A stretch of 29,869 bases of DNA, taken from the IMG/VR virus record IMGVR_UViG_3300020183_000334, positions 1 through 29,869 of that record, one strand, 5' to 3'. The position numbers and the translations under genes were made by a program. The stretch's first letter is position 1; the number at the start of each line of letters is the position of its first letter. Below the pieces are notes generated by a model, which saw only the letters and a list, made by a program, of their open reading frames with translations, was not told the origin of the DNA and did not search any database. This DNA is from a virus. Shown here piece by piece: positions 6,420 through 15,004 of the stretch.

Positions 6420-6427
6420 TATTTATA
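6420..6427 (-). promoter_or_regulatory. T4-type late promoter (exact TATAAATA) for the GIY-YIG gene
   Basis: Minus-strand TATAAATA follows the U-rich tract of the porin terminator and precedes the GIY-YIG ATG by 26 bases. Confidence 0.75.
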
Positions 6428-6435
6428 AAAGAAAA

Positions 6436-6453
6436 GAGGGCATTTCTGCCCTC
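6436..6453 (-). terminator. Rho-independent terminator after the porin
   Basis: Minus strand GAGGGC, loop AGAAAT, GCCCTC, then TTTTCTTTT running into the late promoter box. Confidence 0.8.
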
Positions 6454-6493
6454 CAATCTCTACCTTAAAGATGCGAACCAATTAAGGCATTTA

Positions 6494-6501
6494 TATTTAT
6501 A
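6494..6501 (-). promoter_or_regulatory. Possible late promoter box (TATAAATA) just after the porin stop
   Basis: Exact minus-strand TATAAATA three bases after the porin stop codon and before the terminator. It may be a second late start for the GIY-YIG gene or a chance match. Confidence 0.35.
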
Positions 6502-6503
6502 CC

Positions 6504-7970
6504 TTAGAACTTAAAGGTTGTTTGCAAAATTCCTCCCCAATTGGAAGAGTTACCAACAAGACGTTGGTTGTCACTACCGTAGATGATAGCAGGAGTGACG
6601 CTGATGTTATCAGACACTTGATACTTATAGAAGATCTCAAGCATCGTGGACTTCTCAAGGTTCTCGCCAGTAGGTGCCTGACCGATAGCAACACCAGCAG
6701 AGTTACCGTCAACAAACACATCATCCCAAGTCAGACCAGCAAACCAGGATTGACTGTTGGTGGCATCACTAGGAGTACCACTTACAGTATTCCAACCATA
6801 ACCTGCTGAGATCGAAGGAGCCCAACCAGATTGAGTGGGTTGCCAGTAAGCGTTGATAGCATAACCGTTAGAAGTTTGACCTGGAACCAGAGTGCCAGAA
6901 GCACCATTCAGACCGTTGTATGTGCGAACACGAGTGCCTTCGGTGCCATAACGATAACCAAATGCGATACCGTAGTTGTCACCACGATAACCGATCTGGG
7001 CTAGAGTGTTGAGAGCACCAGAGCGATCAAACTCACCTGTAGAACTATCAGCACCGTTTTGTGCCACATAGTTCACACCAGCAATCAGACCTTTGTTTCC
7101 GTACTGAATACCAAAACCTGAACCAACTGCCTTGTTATACACACCAGGAGCACCAGCTACTTGGAAGAAATCAAGGATCTTGGATTCATATGCTGAAGGA
7201 ATCCAAGCAATCTCAGTGTTACGAACCAGAGCACCAGCAGTAAGAGTGGTGCTACCGTTGAACACAGGGAACTGATAATACAGACGATCGATAACTACGT
7301 TATTACCGTTTTCACCTGTGGTATTGTCTGCTTTATCCAGTTTGAAGATAGACGAACTGGAACCGAAAGGATTGCTACTGAAGTTAGAAGAACGCAAACG
7401 AGTACGGAGCAAATCGGCACCAGTAAAAGAAGTATCCAGATTCAGACGAAGATCATAGTTAAATGCAGTGTGGATAATATCACCTTCTTTAGTTTGATAG
7501 TCATCCACACCACCAATCACAAAGTTTGCTTCACCACGCAGTTTAGTAGTGGTAGAGAACTGTTGTGCTTCGAGAGTAGTAACTTGTGCTTCCAGACCAT
7601 CAACACGACCCTTCAGAACTGCCAGTTCAGCAGCAAACTCTTTAGTAAGACGCTTGAGTTCATCGGTAACTTCAGTCACACGATCCAGACAAGCATTCAG
7701 AAGTGCTGCTGCCTCATAACGAGTCAAAGCACGACCACCACGGAAGGTGCCGTTGGGATAACCAGCAACGCAACCATAACGCTCTACAAGTTGCGAGAGT
7801 GCTTGATATGCCCAGTCAGTAGGTTGGACATCAGAAAATTGAGTGACGCTTGTAACCTGTTCGGAAGAATACTGGTTGACCCCATTCATATTAAGGTCTG
7901 CGGCCATCGCAGCAGGTGCAACCATTCCCAGAGCAACAGGTGCAAGCATCAGTTGTTGAAAGAATTTCAT
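6504..7970 (-). CDS. Cyanobacterial outer-membrane porin (SLH + OprB/SomA type)
   Basis: 488 residues from the ATG at 7968-7970. An upstream in-frame TTG at 8000 is unlikely because it would precede the signal peptide. Order: signal peptide 1-23 (ending APAAMA), SLH domain at about 44-100 (FSDVQPTDWAYQALSQLVER, TRYEAAALLNACLD) that binds the cell wall, a coiled coil at about 96-137, then an OprB-type beta-barrel of about 340 residues ending in Phe (TTFKF), the usual outer-membrane insertion signal. This is the layout of SomA/SomB porins of marine Synechococcus and related cyanobacteria. Base composition looks less AT-rich than the neighbours and a consensus-like promoter precedes it, both consistent with host origin. 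It may alter permeability or phage-receptor display; that is inference. Confidence 0.93.
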   Translation of the reverse strand: MKFFQQLMLAPVALGMVAPAAMAADLNMNGVNQYSSEQVTSVTQFSDVQPTDWAYQALSQLVERYGCVAGYPNGTFRGGRALTRYEAAALLNACLDRVTEVTDELKRLTKEFAAELAVLKGRVDGLEAQVTTLEAQQFSTTTKLRGEANFVIGGVDDYQTKEGDIIHTAFNYDLRLNLDTSFTGADLLRTRLRSSNFSSNPFGSSSSIFKLDKADNTTGENGNNVVIDRLYYQFPVFNGSTTLTAGALVRNTEIAWIPSAYESKILDFFQVAGAPGVYNKAVGSGFGIQYGNKGLIAGVNYVAQNGADSSTGEFDRSGALNTLAQIGYRGDNYGIAFGYRYGTEGTRVRTYNGLNGASGTLVPGQTSNGYAINAYWQPTQSGWAPSISAGYGWNTVSGTPSDATNSQSWFAGLTWDDVFVDGNSAGVAIGQAPTGENLEKSTMLEIFYKYQVSDNISVTPAIIYGSDNQRLVGNSSNWGGILQTTFKF

Positions 7971-8038
7971 AGATTGTTGTTTGTTTGTACTATAGGACAA
8001 AGATTAAGAATTACAACAGAATTCTTAAGTACTTATTT

Positions 8039-8067
8039 AGTATAAGGGATGACTTTAAGAGTGTCAA
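8039..8067 (-). promoter_or_regulatory. Sigma70-type promoter of the porin
   Basis: Minus strand TTGACA (8067-8062), 17-base spacer, TATACT (8044-8039). The TGA inside the -35 box is the stop codon of the preceding glycosyltransferase gene. Confidence 0.88.
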
Positions 8068-8852
8068 GTGTTTACGGTACTTTCTATCACCCTTCCAAGA
8101 TAAGGATCGTAATCCATTAACTCCTCTACAGATAGTTGAGCTCCTTTCTGACTCCAGAAGTTCATTTGACCATCATAGTTACCACGATGGAATGCATCAA
8201 TATGTTCTGGATGAATAGAAGAACCCAACTCAATCCTATAAAGAAGAAGAGGAACACTATAAGTATTACCTGAATTATAAATTAAGTCATCAGCAACAGG
8301 ACGAGGTTTTACACCATTATCGAGTTTATACTTATCTCCTCTTGTATGAAGATTTAAAAGTTTCTGGGCATGATGACGAGTAATAATATAACAAGCAGTT
8401 GAAAATTCATTCACAAATCTCTTGTGAACTTTAATATGAATATCTCCTGTACAAATAATAGCAATCTGAACTACATCCCAATCATAGGGGATCCGACAAT
8501 AAAAATCATCCCAAGTAAAGTTCCAATACTTAACAAGATCTAAGTTACAATCATCTTCCATGATGACAGCATAAGGACTATCAGAAGTTTCGTACCAATG
8601 TTTGATAGCCTTGAGATGAGAAGTAACACATCCAATCTCACCAGAAGACATCATCTCAGGATAACGTCCTTTGATGATGTCGCTCAGATCATCTTCTCTA
8701 CCATCATATGCAGAAATACGAGTATAGTTCTCAATTTCCCAGTACTTAAACTGGTTTTCCATATACTCTCTTCTCTCTGGTTGTCCATCCAGATTGAGAT
8801 AGTAGATTGGTCCAAAGTTCTTAAGTTTAAATACTGACTTATTTTTATCCAT
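8064..8852 (-). CDS. GT25-like glycosyltransferase
   Basis: 262 residues from the ATG at 8850-8852, which overlaps the preceding stop; an in-frame GTG at 8870 is possible. It has the GT25 (LPS galactosyl/glucosyl-transferase, LgtB/Lex2B-like) layout: the nucleotide-sugar strand YYLNLDGQPERREYM, the motif SSGEIGCVTSHLKAI, then the acidic metal site YAVIMEDDCNLD. A later ITRHHAQKLL segment also fits the family. It would transfer a sugar to a glycan acceptor in the cytoplasm. It is the last gene of the glycan operon; its stop is built into the porin promoter. Sugar and acceptor are unknown. Confidence 0.85.
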   Translation of the reverse strand: MDKNKSVFKLKNFGPIYYLNLDGQPERREYMENQFKYWEIENYTRISAYDGREDDLSDIIKGRYPEMMSSGEIGCVTSHLKAIKHWYETSDSPYAVIMEDDCNLDLVKYWNFTWDDFYCRIPYDWDVVQIAIICTGDIHIKVHKRFVNEFSTACYIITRHHAQKLLNLHTRGDKYKLDNGVKPRPVADDLIYNSGNTYSVPLLLYRIELGSSIHPEHIDAFHRGNYDGQMNFWSQKGAQLSVEELMDYDPYLGRVIESTVNT

Positions 8853-9609
8853 GATTGTAGACAAATCCACCCATTTGACTAATATGTTTTTGATTCATCA
8901 ACAGACTAATACCTAAGAACTTAACTGGAGCATCACCCCATCTCTTAGTATAAAAACCACCTGTCTTATCCAGGTAATTATAAAACTCCATGTAACCACT
9001 TGTCAAGAACCATGAAACTTTTCCAAGTTCAAAGTTGGTATAGAACATCAAATTTTCTGGAAGATCATTTGGAATATACTCATTTACAGTCTCCCAAAGA
9101 CCTTCAACTACTTTTGGATTATCCTCTTCAACTTTTATAAATCCATAATAGATATCATTTTGTTTTGCGAGTTCAAAGATATCATATGGTATTCTTGTAG
9201 TAATATAAGAATCGGTATCCAATCTTAAATAGTAATCATAGTTTTTAAGTATATCATATCCATACATGTGTCCAGAAAAGAATCTACACATGTGACGATA
9301 CCCAATAGGAAATCCAGGATGACCCCAACCAATAGGACCATCACCATGAGTTGGATGAGGAAAGAATTCTGGAATTTGATTCAGGATTTCTTGAGGATAG
9401 TCTGGAATATTAAACTCTATAGTTTGGTAATTTAGTGTTAACTTAGTATTAACCTTTGACTTATATTCTTCAAATGATGGTTCACAGAAAACAATAATAT
9501 CAAAATCACTAGTTGTTGGTACTACATTCTCCTCAACCAATGATAATGATCTATTAAAATTTTCAACATCTTCTTCAGAAGATCTAACAAGATAAACTAT
9601 ACAATTCAT
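8845..9609 (-). CDS. GT15-like (KRE2/MNT1-type) glycosyltransferase
   Basis: 254 residues from the ATG at 9607-9609 (ATGA overlap with the upstream gene); a TTG at 9624 is less likely. Motifs match the fungal GT15 alpha-1,2-mannosyltransferase family: GYRHMCRFFSGHMYGYDILK at about 103-122, NYDYYLRLDTDSY (metal/nucleotide site, DTD where fungi have EPD), FYTNFELGKVSWF with the family's catalytic-region Glu, and GGFYTKRWGDAPV at 217-229. Fungal enzymes use GDP-mannose in the Golgi; here no signal or membrane anchor is seen, so it would act in the cytoplasm. GDP-sugar use fits the GDP-mannose epimerase in the same operon. Donor and linkage are inferred. Confidence 0.82.
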   Translation of the reverse strand: MNCIVYLVRSSEEDVENFNRSLSLVEENVVPTTSDFDIIVFCEPSFEEYKSKVNTKLTLNYQTIEFNIPDYPQEILNQIPEFFPHPTHGDGPIGWGHPGFPIGYRHMCRFFSGHMYGYDILKNYDYYLRLDTDSYITTRIPYDIFELAKQNDIYYGFIKVEEDNPKVVEGLWETVNEYIPNDLPENLMFYTNFELGKVSWFLTSGYMEFYNYLDKTGGFYTKRWGDAPVKFLGISLLMNQKHISQMGGFVYNHG

Positions 9610-10310
9610 AAGTATTTTTCCCAATTAATTACAGGAGATTGTAAATGATCACAATGTGTGGCATATCCAGGAATAGATGTGATCAATCTCTTTCCAATAT
9701 TTCCTAGATGTACAAACTTAGCATGATCCATCGATATACCATCAGGTGATGCATCACTATAATGTTTATGAATTGAATAATCTTCTTTTAGAGTTCCAAC
9801 TTTTGCAGCGTATGTGTTACAAGTAGAAGGAGCAGTTCTCCAATGAACCGATTTACTCACCAATATTTTTGATACTAGATTATCATATCCACTATCGATG
9901 TACTTATCTAAGTGATCATATAGAGAGATGTAATGGGTTGGTAAAGTAAATCCTTCCATCAAGATTTCACACCATCCAGGCTGATGTAAATAATCATCTT
10001 CCAAGAAGTAAATGATAGTGTCATCAGAAAAGTTTTTCTCTAAAGCAATATCTACAGTACGAGAAAAACTTCCAGCTTCATATCCGAAGTTTATGATCTC
10101 TACATTTTCCTCATTTTTTAAAAACGTATCAGAGATTGAACCAAACTTTTCATCATATACTATCGTATAATCAGCAAGTTCTGGATTAATAGTTCTCTTA
10201 AAGTTTTCAAAGAGTTTGATCTTATCAAACCACTCGGGTCTATGTCTGTTAGGGAGAGCACTGTTTGGAGAATAATAACAGTGCCTCATGAATACTTGAA
10301 TGGGTTTCAT
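9606..10310 (-). CDS. GT-A-type glycosyltransferase, family uncertain
   Basis: 234 residues from the ATG at 10308-10310, with an ATGA overlap with the epimerase stop. The core reads DTIIYFLEDDYLHQPGWCEI, an acidic EDD metal-binding motif like that of GT2/GT-A enzymes, preceded by GYEAGSFSRTVDIAL. The C-terminal half has TAPSTCNTYAAKVGTL and SMDHAKFVHLG. The start codon choice rests on the coupling overlap. It lies between an epimerase and the GT15-like gene in the same operon. I cannot assign a CAZy family, donor or acceptor. Confidence 0.75.
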   Translation of the reverse strand: MKPIQVFMRHCYYSPNSALPNRHRPEWFDKIKLFENFKRTINPELADYTIVYDEKFGSISDTFLKNEENVEIINFGYEAGSFSRTVDIALEKNFSDDTIIYFLEDDYLHQPGWCEILMEGFTLPTHYISLYDHLDKYIDSGYDNLVSKILVSKSVHWRTAPSTCNTYAAKVGTLKEDYSIHKHYSDASPDGISMDHAKFVHLGNIGKRLITSIPGYATHCDHLQSPVINWEKYL

Positions 10311-11296
10311 TTCCAATAATCGTAAATGTCTTTAGTTACTTCATATTCCATATCTTTCACTTTCCTATTCGGTTGTTTCATTGCCCACTCAAACATACTA
10401 TCAATTAGAGGTTCTAGTTCTGTTTGATCAGAAAAATTCAACAAACTCTTTGCCTTAGTATGATCGCAGTAAGCATGTTTTACTTCGTGTCTTGATTCAC
10501 CATGTTCAATGGTTGCATTGTATCCATACTTAGATGCAACTCTTACTACTGTTTCTGCTGCTTCGTTAATGGTAAAGTATTTGTCTGCGCCAATATTAAA
10601 TATTTCTCCATCATAATCTGTAAGAAGTTTATCAAATGGTTCCATGTAATATTTGATGTCCGAAAAAGCACGAGTCTGTTCACCATCTCCATATACTAGA
10701 AGAGGTTGACCAGTAATTGCCTTACGAATAAAAATACCGATTACATTACGATATCTATCCCAAATGTTTTGATATTTGCCAAGAACATTATGAGGTCTGA
10801 CAATATTATACTTTAGTCCAAACTGATCTCCAGCAAGTTTCAAATCTACTTCCACAGAGTACTTTGCCACCCCATAAGGATCTACAGGTTGTGGTCTTAA
10901 CTCTTCTGTAAACGGTGGTTGCTGTTCACCATATACAGCCATACTTGAAGTAAAGACTAGTTTGGAATCATGATTAATACATTCATTAATGATATTGGCA
11001 GAACAAATTACATTGTTCCTGTAATTATAATTACGAATAAATGGAGAAAGTCCTTCAGCAGCATATGCAGCAAAGTGATACACTACGTCAGGATTTTCTT
11101 CTTCAAATATTTCTTTTACCTTTTTCCTATTCTCAAGATTAACTTTATAGAATTTTAGATTATCATTCTTTGGAAGAAATGCTTTATATCCACCAGAAAA
11201 ATTATCAATACCTATGACAGTATGACCGTTCTCCAAAAGATATCTTGAATAGTTTGCTCCGAGAAGACCTGCAGTTCCAGTTACTAATACTTTCAT
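10307..11296 (-). CDS. NAD-dependent nucleotide-sugar epimerase (extended SDR)
   Basis: 329 residues with an extended short-chain dehydrogenase fold. The NAD-binding Gly motif is TGTAGLLGANYSRYLLENG at 7-25, followed by GIDNFSGG, the HFAAYAA segment, the catalytic SSMAVYG Ser, and Tyr/Lys in PYGVAKYSVE. VYGDGEQTRAFSDIKYY is the substrate-side motif usual in UDP-glucose 4-epimerase-like enzymes. It probably interconverts an NDP-hexose, most simply UDP-Glc to UDP-Gal, supplying a donor to the operon's transferases. The substrate cannot be fixed from sequence alone. The ATG at 11294-11296 is two bases from the upstream stop. Confidence 0.85.
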   Translation of the reverse strand: MKVLVTGTAGLLGANYSRYLLENGHTVIGIDNFSGGYKAFLPKNDNLKFYKVNLENRKKVKEIFEEENPDVVYHFAAYAAEGLSPFIRNYNYRNNVICSANIINECINHDSKLVFTSSMAVYGEQQPPFTEELRPQPVDPYGVAKYSVEVDLKLAGDQFGLKYNIVRPHNVLGKYQNIWDRYRNVIGIFIRKAITGQPLLVYGDGEQTRAFSDIKYYMEPFDKLLTDYDGEIFNIGADKYFTINEAAETVVRVASKYGYNATIEHGESRHEVKHAYCDHTKAKSLLNFSDQTELEPLIDSMFEWAMKQPNRKVKDMEYEVTKDIYDYWK

Positions 11297-11297
11297 A

Positions 11298-12005
11298 TCA
11301 AGTATATTTTAATGACATTAATTCTTGAGTGTTTAAAAAGTTTTTACCATGCCAACCAAAGTGTTTTGTTTTGTCAAAATACTCTCGTTCATTCCAAGAC
11401 TTACCAAATTCGATACATGGATTCTCATAAGCAAATTTTACAGCAAGTTCAAAAGGTGCAAACTTAATTCCATATTCAATTGCTTCATAATACTTTCTTG
11501 TGCAAAGAAAACTATCTTCACCCAATCCATTACAAGAATCGAATTGAGAAGAGAACTCAAGAAACTTTCTACTTCTCAAACAAAACCCACCATTTCCAAC
11601 TCTATTCTTAGGAAAAACTTCTCTCATCAATGACTGTTGATCTTCATGTTGGAGAGAAACCCAGCTCTCTTCCGATGGCCAAGGAGCTCCAATATAATCA
11701 TAATTTAAAAACTCATCATCCCAAAGATCTGGATTGACAATATGACCATCATCTTGAATTAAAAGAACATAATCATTGTCAGTATGATCGATTAGGCTCA
11801 ACACATAATCATTATATTGATACCAATCAAGTTTGTCAATCAAATGTAGTTCTATATTATCAACATCTACATCTTGATGAGTAATTAAAATACTTTTACC
11901 AAAATTAAAATACTTTTGACAGTAATTTATAGCAACTGCTGATTGATAGGGATCTACACAGTTGATAGAAATTAAATCAACGTTTGGAAGTTCTCTTTTT
12001 TTCAT
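11298..12005 (-). CDS. DUF5672-like glycosyltransferase
   Basis: 235 residues. It contains NDYVLLIQDDGHIVNPDLWD (acidic DD metal site), then NYDYIGAPWP and RVGNGGFCLRSRKFLEF, the hallmark pair of the DUF5672 family of predicted glycosyltransferases. GLGEDSFLCT supplies a further acidic site. It overlaps the methyltransferase gene by 29 bases, so translation is probably coupled. Role: predicted cytoplasmic sugar transfer in surface-glycan assembly; donor and acceptor unknown. Confidence 0.8.
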   Translation of the reverse strand: MKKRELPNVDLISINCVDPYQSAVAINYCQKYFNFGKSILITHQDVDVDNIELHLIDKLDWYQYNDYVLSLIDHTDNDYVLLIQDDGHIVNPDLWDDEFLNYDYIGAPWPSEESWVSLQHEDQQSLMREVFPKNRVGNGGFCLRSRKFLEFSSQFDSCNGLGEDSFLCTRKYYEAIEYGIKFAPFELAVKFAYENPCIEFGKSWNEREYFDKTKHFGWHGKNFLNTQELMSLKYT

Positions 12006-12597
12006 CTTTAGTCCACGTCAAATAAGCACAACTAGCACCATGAAATCCAGAAATAGATCCACCAGGATAAATCTTTACTTCCGATTCTGGGAACTGTTCA
12101 CGGAAAAAATCTGCACTAAAACTATGAGGATGTTCGTTGTTTGTTGCAGTATCAATAGGTTCAAAAACTCTAATAGTTTTTGCAATCTTTTTAGCATTTG
12201 AGATCTGAAGTTGAGGATCTCTCACATGTTGAAGAACATTAAAGAACCAAACTTCATCAAATTTTGTCCTTCCCTTATAGTCTTCAAATCCAATAGAAGT
12301 ACACTCTACATTTGCATTCTTAAAATTTTCTTTTACATTTTCGGGGAAGTTATCAAAGTTTGGTTCAACTGAAACAGCTTTAGATAGTCCCGTCACATGA
12401 AAGACTGAAGGATAAGCACCACCACCAACTTCCAATACCTTTTTACCTACCAAATCATTTTCAAGATCAAGATTAAAATGATCTCGAAGAATAATCATGG
12501 ATGTTCTTTTATAGTTTTCATCATTTCCATAATCATAATGATTAAGTTCTCCTGATTTAGCTTGTTCCCATCTTTCTTGACTAATTGGTTCAACCAT
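11977..12597 (-). CDS. Class I SAM-dependent methyltransferase
   Basis: 206 residues. Motif I is VGKKVLEVGGGAYPSVF at about 52-68, motif II the acidic VSVEPNF, and the later WFFNVLQHVRDP matches the post-II region of small-molecule methyltransferases (Methyltransf_11/23-like). LVGKKVLEVGGGA replaces the usual D-x-G-x-G with EVGGG. It sits in the glycan operon between a DUF5672-like and a GT2 gene, so an O-methylation or capping of a sugar is the simplest guess. Overlaps with both neighbours suggest coupled translation. The substrate is not determinable here. Confidence 0.82.
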   Translation of the reverse strand: MVEPISQERWEQAKSGELNHYDYGNDENYKRTSMIILRDHFNLDLENDLVGKKVLEVGGGAYPSVFHVTGLSKAVSVEPNFDNFPENVKENFKNANVECTSIGFEDYKGRTKFDEVWFFNVLQHVRDPQLQISNAKKIAKTIRVFEPIDTATNNEHPHSFSADFFREQFPESEVKIYPGGSISGFHGASCAYLTWTKDEKKRTSKR

Positions 12598-13405
12598 CTG
12601 GTAATCTCCTATCTTCTTTTTGGCATGACATATTTAATAAGTCTTTGTGTCTTTCATAAAATATTTTCATATTTTTATGATTTGCTTTCAGTAACCAAGG
12701 AGCTGGGGATCCAGAAACTCTGGTTCCACCCCATTCATCCTTAGACTCAAAATCAATCCAATAACATCCACAAACTTTATCAAGTTCTTTATGCATTCTA
12801 TACATTAGATCATGATCATCCATATCTTGAGGTGAAAATTCTTCATCAAGATAATTCAGTTTTTTCAAATCCTCATGATTAATCATTAATGGACCACGAT
12901 TTACTGAAGAACGAACTGCAAATATATCCCTTGAAATATTCGATCTATCTGCATGATTAGTATGTATACAGATATCGCACCAACAATCATCAAGATCTTC
13001 TTTCATACCCAAATGTTTTGTATCTGGATTGAATTCCCAATCATGAGCAGTTCTTGAGGTTACGGCAAATACATCATCAAAGGCATCAAATGGTGTTTGC
13101 ATTCTGAGATTCCAACCATCTTCTTTGATAATCATATCATCTTGAACAATGATTACATACTCTCCAGATGCACTTTTCAATCCAACATTGTTTGCTTTAG
13201 TTTCATATACATCTGGAGTGGTTGCTATGGTAACATCATGACTTTTTCCGTAAAAGTAATCTTCTACGATATCAAAAGACTTATCAGTACAACCATCAAG
13301 AACTACGATCAGTTCATACTTACCCCTGGTGTTTTTTGTAATTCCATCAAGGACTTGTTGAACCAACCACTCTTTATTATGAATCGTTAAGATAATACTA
13401 TGCAT
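12590..13405 (-). CDS. GT2-family glycosyltransferase
   Basis: 271 residues with a GT-A fold of the GT2 type: the opening strand MHSIILTIHNKEWLVQQVLD, ELIVVLDGCTDKSFD for nucleotide binding, NNVGLKSASGEYVIIVQDDM with the QDD metal motif, and an acceptor-side QDMDDHDLMYRMHK segment. It would transfer one sugar to a growing glycan in the cytoplasm or at the inner membrane; no transmembrane segment is present. It overlaps the upstream gene by 8 bases and the methyltransferase by 8. Donor and linkage unknown. Confidence 0.88.
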   Translation of the reverse strand: MHSIILTIHNKEWLVQQVLDGITKNTRGKYELIVVLDGCTDKSFDIVEDYFYGKSHDVTIATTPDVYETKANNVGLKSASGEYVIIVQDDMIIKEDGWNLRMQTPFDAFDDVFAVTSRTAHDWEFNPDTKHLGMKEDLDDCWCDICIHTNHADRSNISRDIFAVRSSVNRGPLMINHEDLKKLNYLDEEFSPQDMDDHDLMYRMHKELDKVCGCYWIDFESKDEWGGTRVSGSPAPWLLKANHKNMKIFYERHKDLLNMSCQKEDRRLPDG

Positions 13406-14135
13406 CTCGTATCTCTACTAAAAACTTATCGATGTCCCTACCTAAATTGGAACTAGGATATCTATCGTACCAATAATCATAGTCACATTCAATAAAGTTT
13501 CGAAACTCATTATCACTTACACTTAATCCTTCTCGAATAGCAATATTTGTAAGAATACTTTGATCATTACGATGTTCCTTAAATGTAGCAAGTTCTTCAC
13601 CCAAAGTACTTGGATCATTTTTAATGATCCTAGAATCTAAGCAAAATTTCATCCAATCGGAAATGATATTGATTGATTGTTCTGTTGCTTTCCAAACTTG
13701 AACACCAGCTTCTAATTGGTTTGAGTTCCAATAATCATCCTCATCACAACCCATTAGAATAAAACAATCTCTCTTAGTATAGTCTTTATTTTTATTATTT
13801 CCTAAAAGAAGAAGACAAAACTCATCATCACTGAGAGTATTCTCAACATATGTTTTTACGTTTGGGGAAATCATATCTCCACAGTCACAGTAGATTACAT
13901 AATCATTTTCTTCAACCTTAGAGAGTGCATGAAGAATCACATATGGTTTCCATGCCCACCAACCACCTCCACACTCTTCATCCAAAAGACTCTGATTGTC
14001 TTTATAAAAATCCGTGGAAACTAACCATTCTCTATCATAAGAAATAATATTAAAATTTTCAGAATGAACTTTTTCTAAAAATTTCTGTTGATCTTCAAAC
14101 TTATCATCAGCATAATTTACCAAATGCCAGGTCAT
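13398..14135 (-). CDS. Predicted glycosyltransferase (GT-A-like, CDCGD motif)
   Basis: 245 residues. It has GGGWWAWKPYVILHALSKV followed by NDYVIYCDCGDMI, where CDCGD occupies the place of the GT-A DxD metal motif. A later QVWKATEQSINIISDWMKFC and a C-terminal HRNDQSILTNIA (Asp/Gln) are typical of capsule and LPS transferases of this kind. The WWAWKPY plus CDxGD pair is seen in predicted polysaccharide transferases. I cannot give a CAZy number with confidence. It overlaps both neighbouring genes (8 and 4 bases) inside the operon. Confidence 0.75.
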   Translation of the reverse strand: MTWHLVNYADDKFEDQQKFLEKVHSENFNIISYDREWLVSTDFYKDNQSLLDEECGGGWWAWKPYVILHALSKVEENDYVIYCDCGDMISPNVKTYVENTLSDDEFCLLLLGNNKNKDYTKRDCFILMGCDEDDYWNSNQLEAGVQVWKATEQSINIISDWMKFCLDSRIIKNDPSTLGEELATFKEHRNDQSILTNIAIREGLSVSDNEFRNFIECDYDYWYDRYPSSNLGRDIDKFLVEIRDA

Positions 14136-15004
14136 TTTAATTTCTCCTTCACATACTCTTGATTCTCATAATACTCTATAACTTCTTCTTTTGAAAGACT
14201 CTTTAAGTATTCCCACAACTCATTATTTTTTTGCATAAAAGGATTATTAAACCAAGAGTTTTCAGTTCTCTTATGCTCTAAGTGATATGCATGACTATCT
14301 ACTCTACCAACATTATATCCCAAAAGTTTCCATCTATGATGTCTTTCTACATCTTCTGGAGCATATGCAATAAAGTTTTCATTCTCTAAGTATCCCTTCT
14401 TATAAACTTCCGTTTTAAAGAACTGAACCATTCCATACTCAGCCCAACCTATTCCATTTACATTCTGAGCATATCCATAATACTCATCAAGAACTTTTGG
14501 ATCAAATTGATCAATAAACTTCTTGACAAAAGGATCTCTGAAAAAATTATTCAAATCATCTTCATCTTCAACCTTCGTTTTAGGAAATACTTTTCTTTCA
14601 CTATACTCACCAAACTTATAAGGATATACTACATCATACTCTCCAGAATCAATCATCTCCTTTGCTTTGACATATGAACTGATCGGTAAAACGATATCAG
14701 TATCATAGTTTACTACAATATCGGTTTCTGACATCAAGACCATTTCATTGAGAAGTCTTGTTCTATGAAAATGATCATCGTGATTTTCTTCAAAGATATA
14801 CTTTAGATTCCTAGTATCACAGATAGAGTTAATCTTTGGAAATGCCCAAGCATTAAACTTAGACATTTCATCAGATTCTTTGATGATAATTTTGCAATTG
14901 AATTTATTCAGAAGAAAAGAAGTGACCAGAATAATATTTCTAAGTCTATCATCAGTATCAATCCTCAAAGGAATGATAAAGGTTACATTACTAAGATCAA
15001 TCAT
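14132..15004 (-). CDS. Glycosyltransferase with galactosyltransferase-like C-terminal part
   Basis: 290 residues. The N-terminal half opens VTFIIPLRIDTDDRLRNI as in GT2-like enzymes and carries the metal motif NYDTDIVLP at about 99-107. The C-terminal half has NVNGIGWAEYGMVQFF and YAPEDVERHHRWKLLGYNV, the E-D-x-E...R pattern of the glycosyltransferase C-terminal (GT7/GT27-like) domain, then YHLEHKR. It would be cytoplasmic. It overlaps the fucosyltransferase-like gene and the next gene by 4 bases each. Sugar and acceptor are unknown. Confidence 0.82.
   Translation of the reverse strand: MIDLSNVTFIIPLRIDTDDRLRNIILVTSFLLNKFNCKIIIKESDEMSKFNAWAFPKINSICDTRNLKYIFEENHDDHFHRTRLLNEMVLMSETDIVVNYDTDIVLPISSYVKAKEMIDSGEYDVVYPYKFGEYSERKVFPKTKVEDEDDLNNFFRDPFVKKFIDQFDPKVLDEYYGYAQNVNGIGWAEYGMVQFFKTEVYKKGYLENENFIAYAPEDVERHHRWKLLGYNVGRVDSHAYHLEHKRTENSWFNNPFMQKNNELWEYLKSLSKEEVIEYYENQEYVKEKLK

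Larger units (their letters stand above)
6404..6483. repeat. 11-bp inverted repeat around the porin terminator and late promoter
   Basis: AATTGGTTCGC at 6404-6414 and GCGAACCAATT at 6473-6483 are perfect inverted copies 58 bases apart. They enclose the TATAAATA box and the porin terminator hairpin. Confidence 0.7.

Noticed and set aside
7470-8045. 191-residue + strand ORF opposite the porin
   Set aside because: Composition is that of antisense of the SLH/porin gene, it lacks a ribosome-binding site and all domain evidence is on the minus strand.
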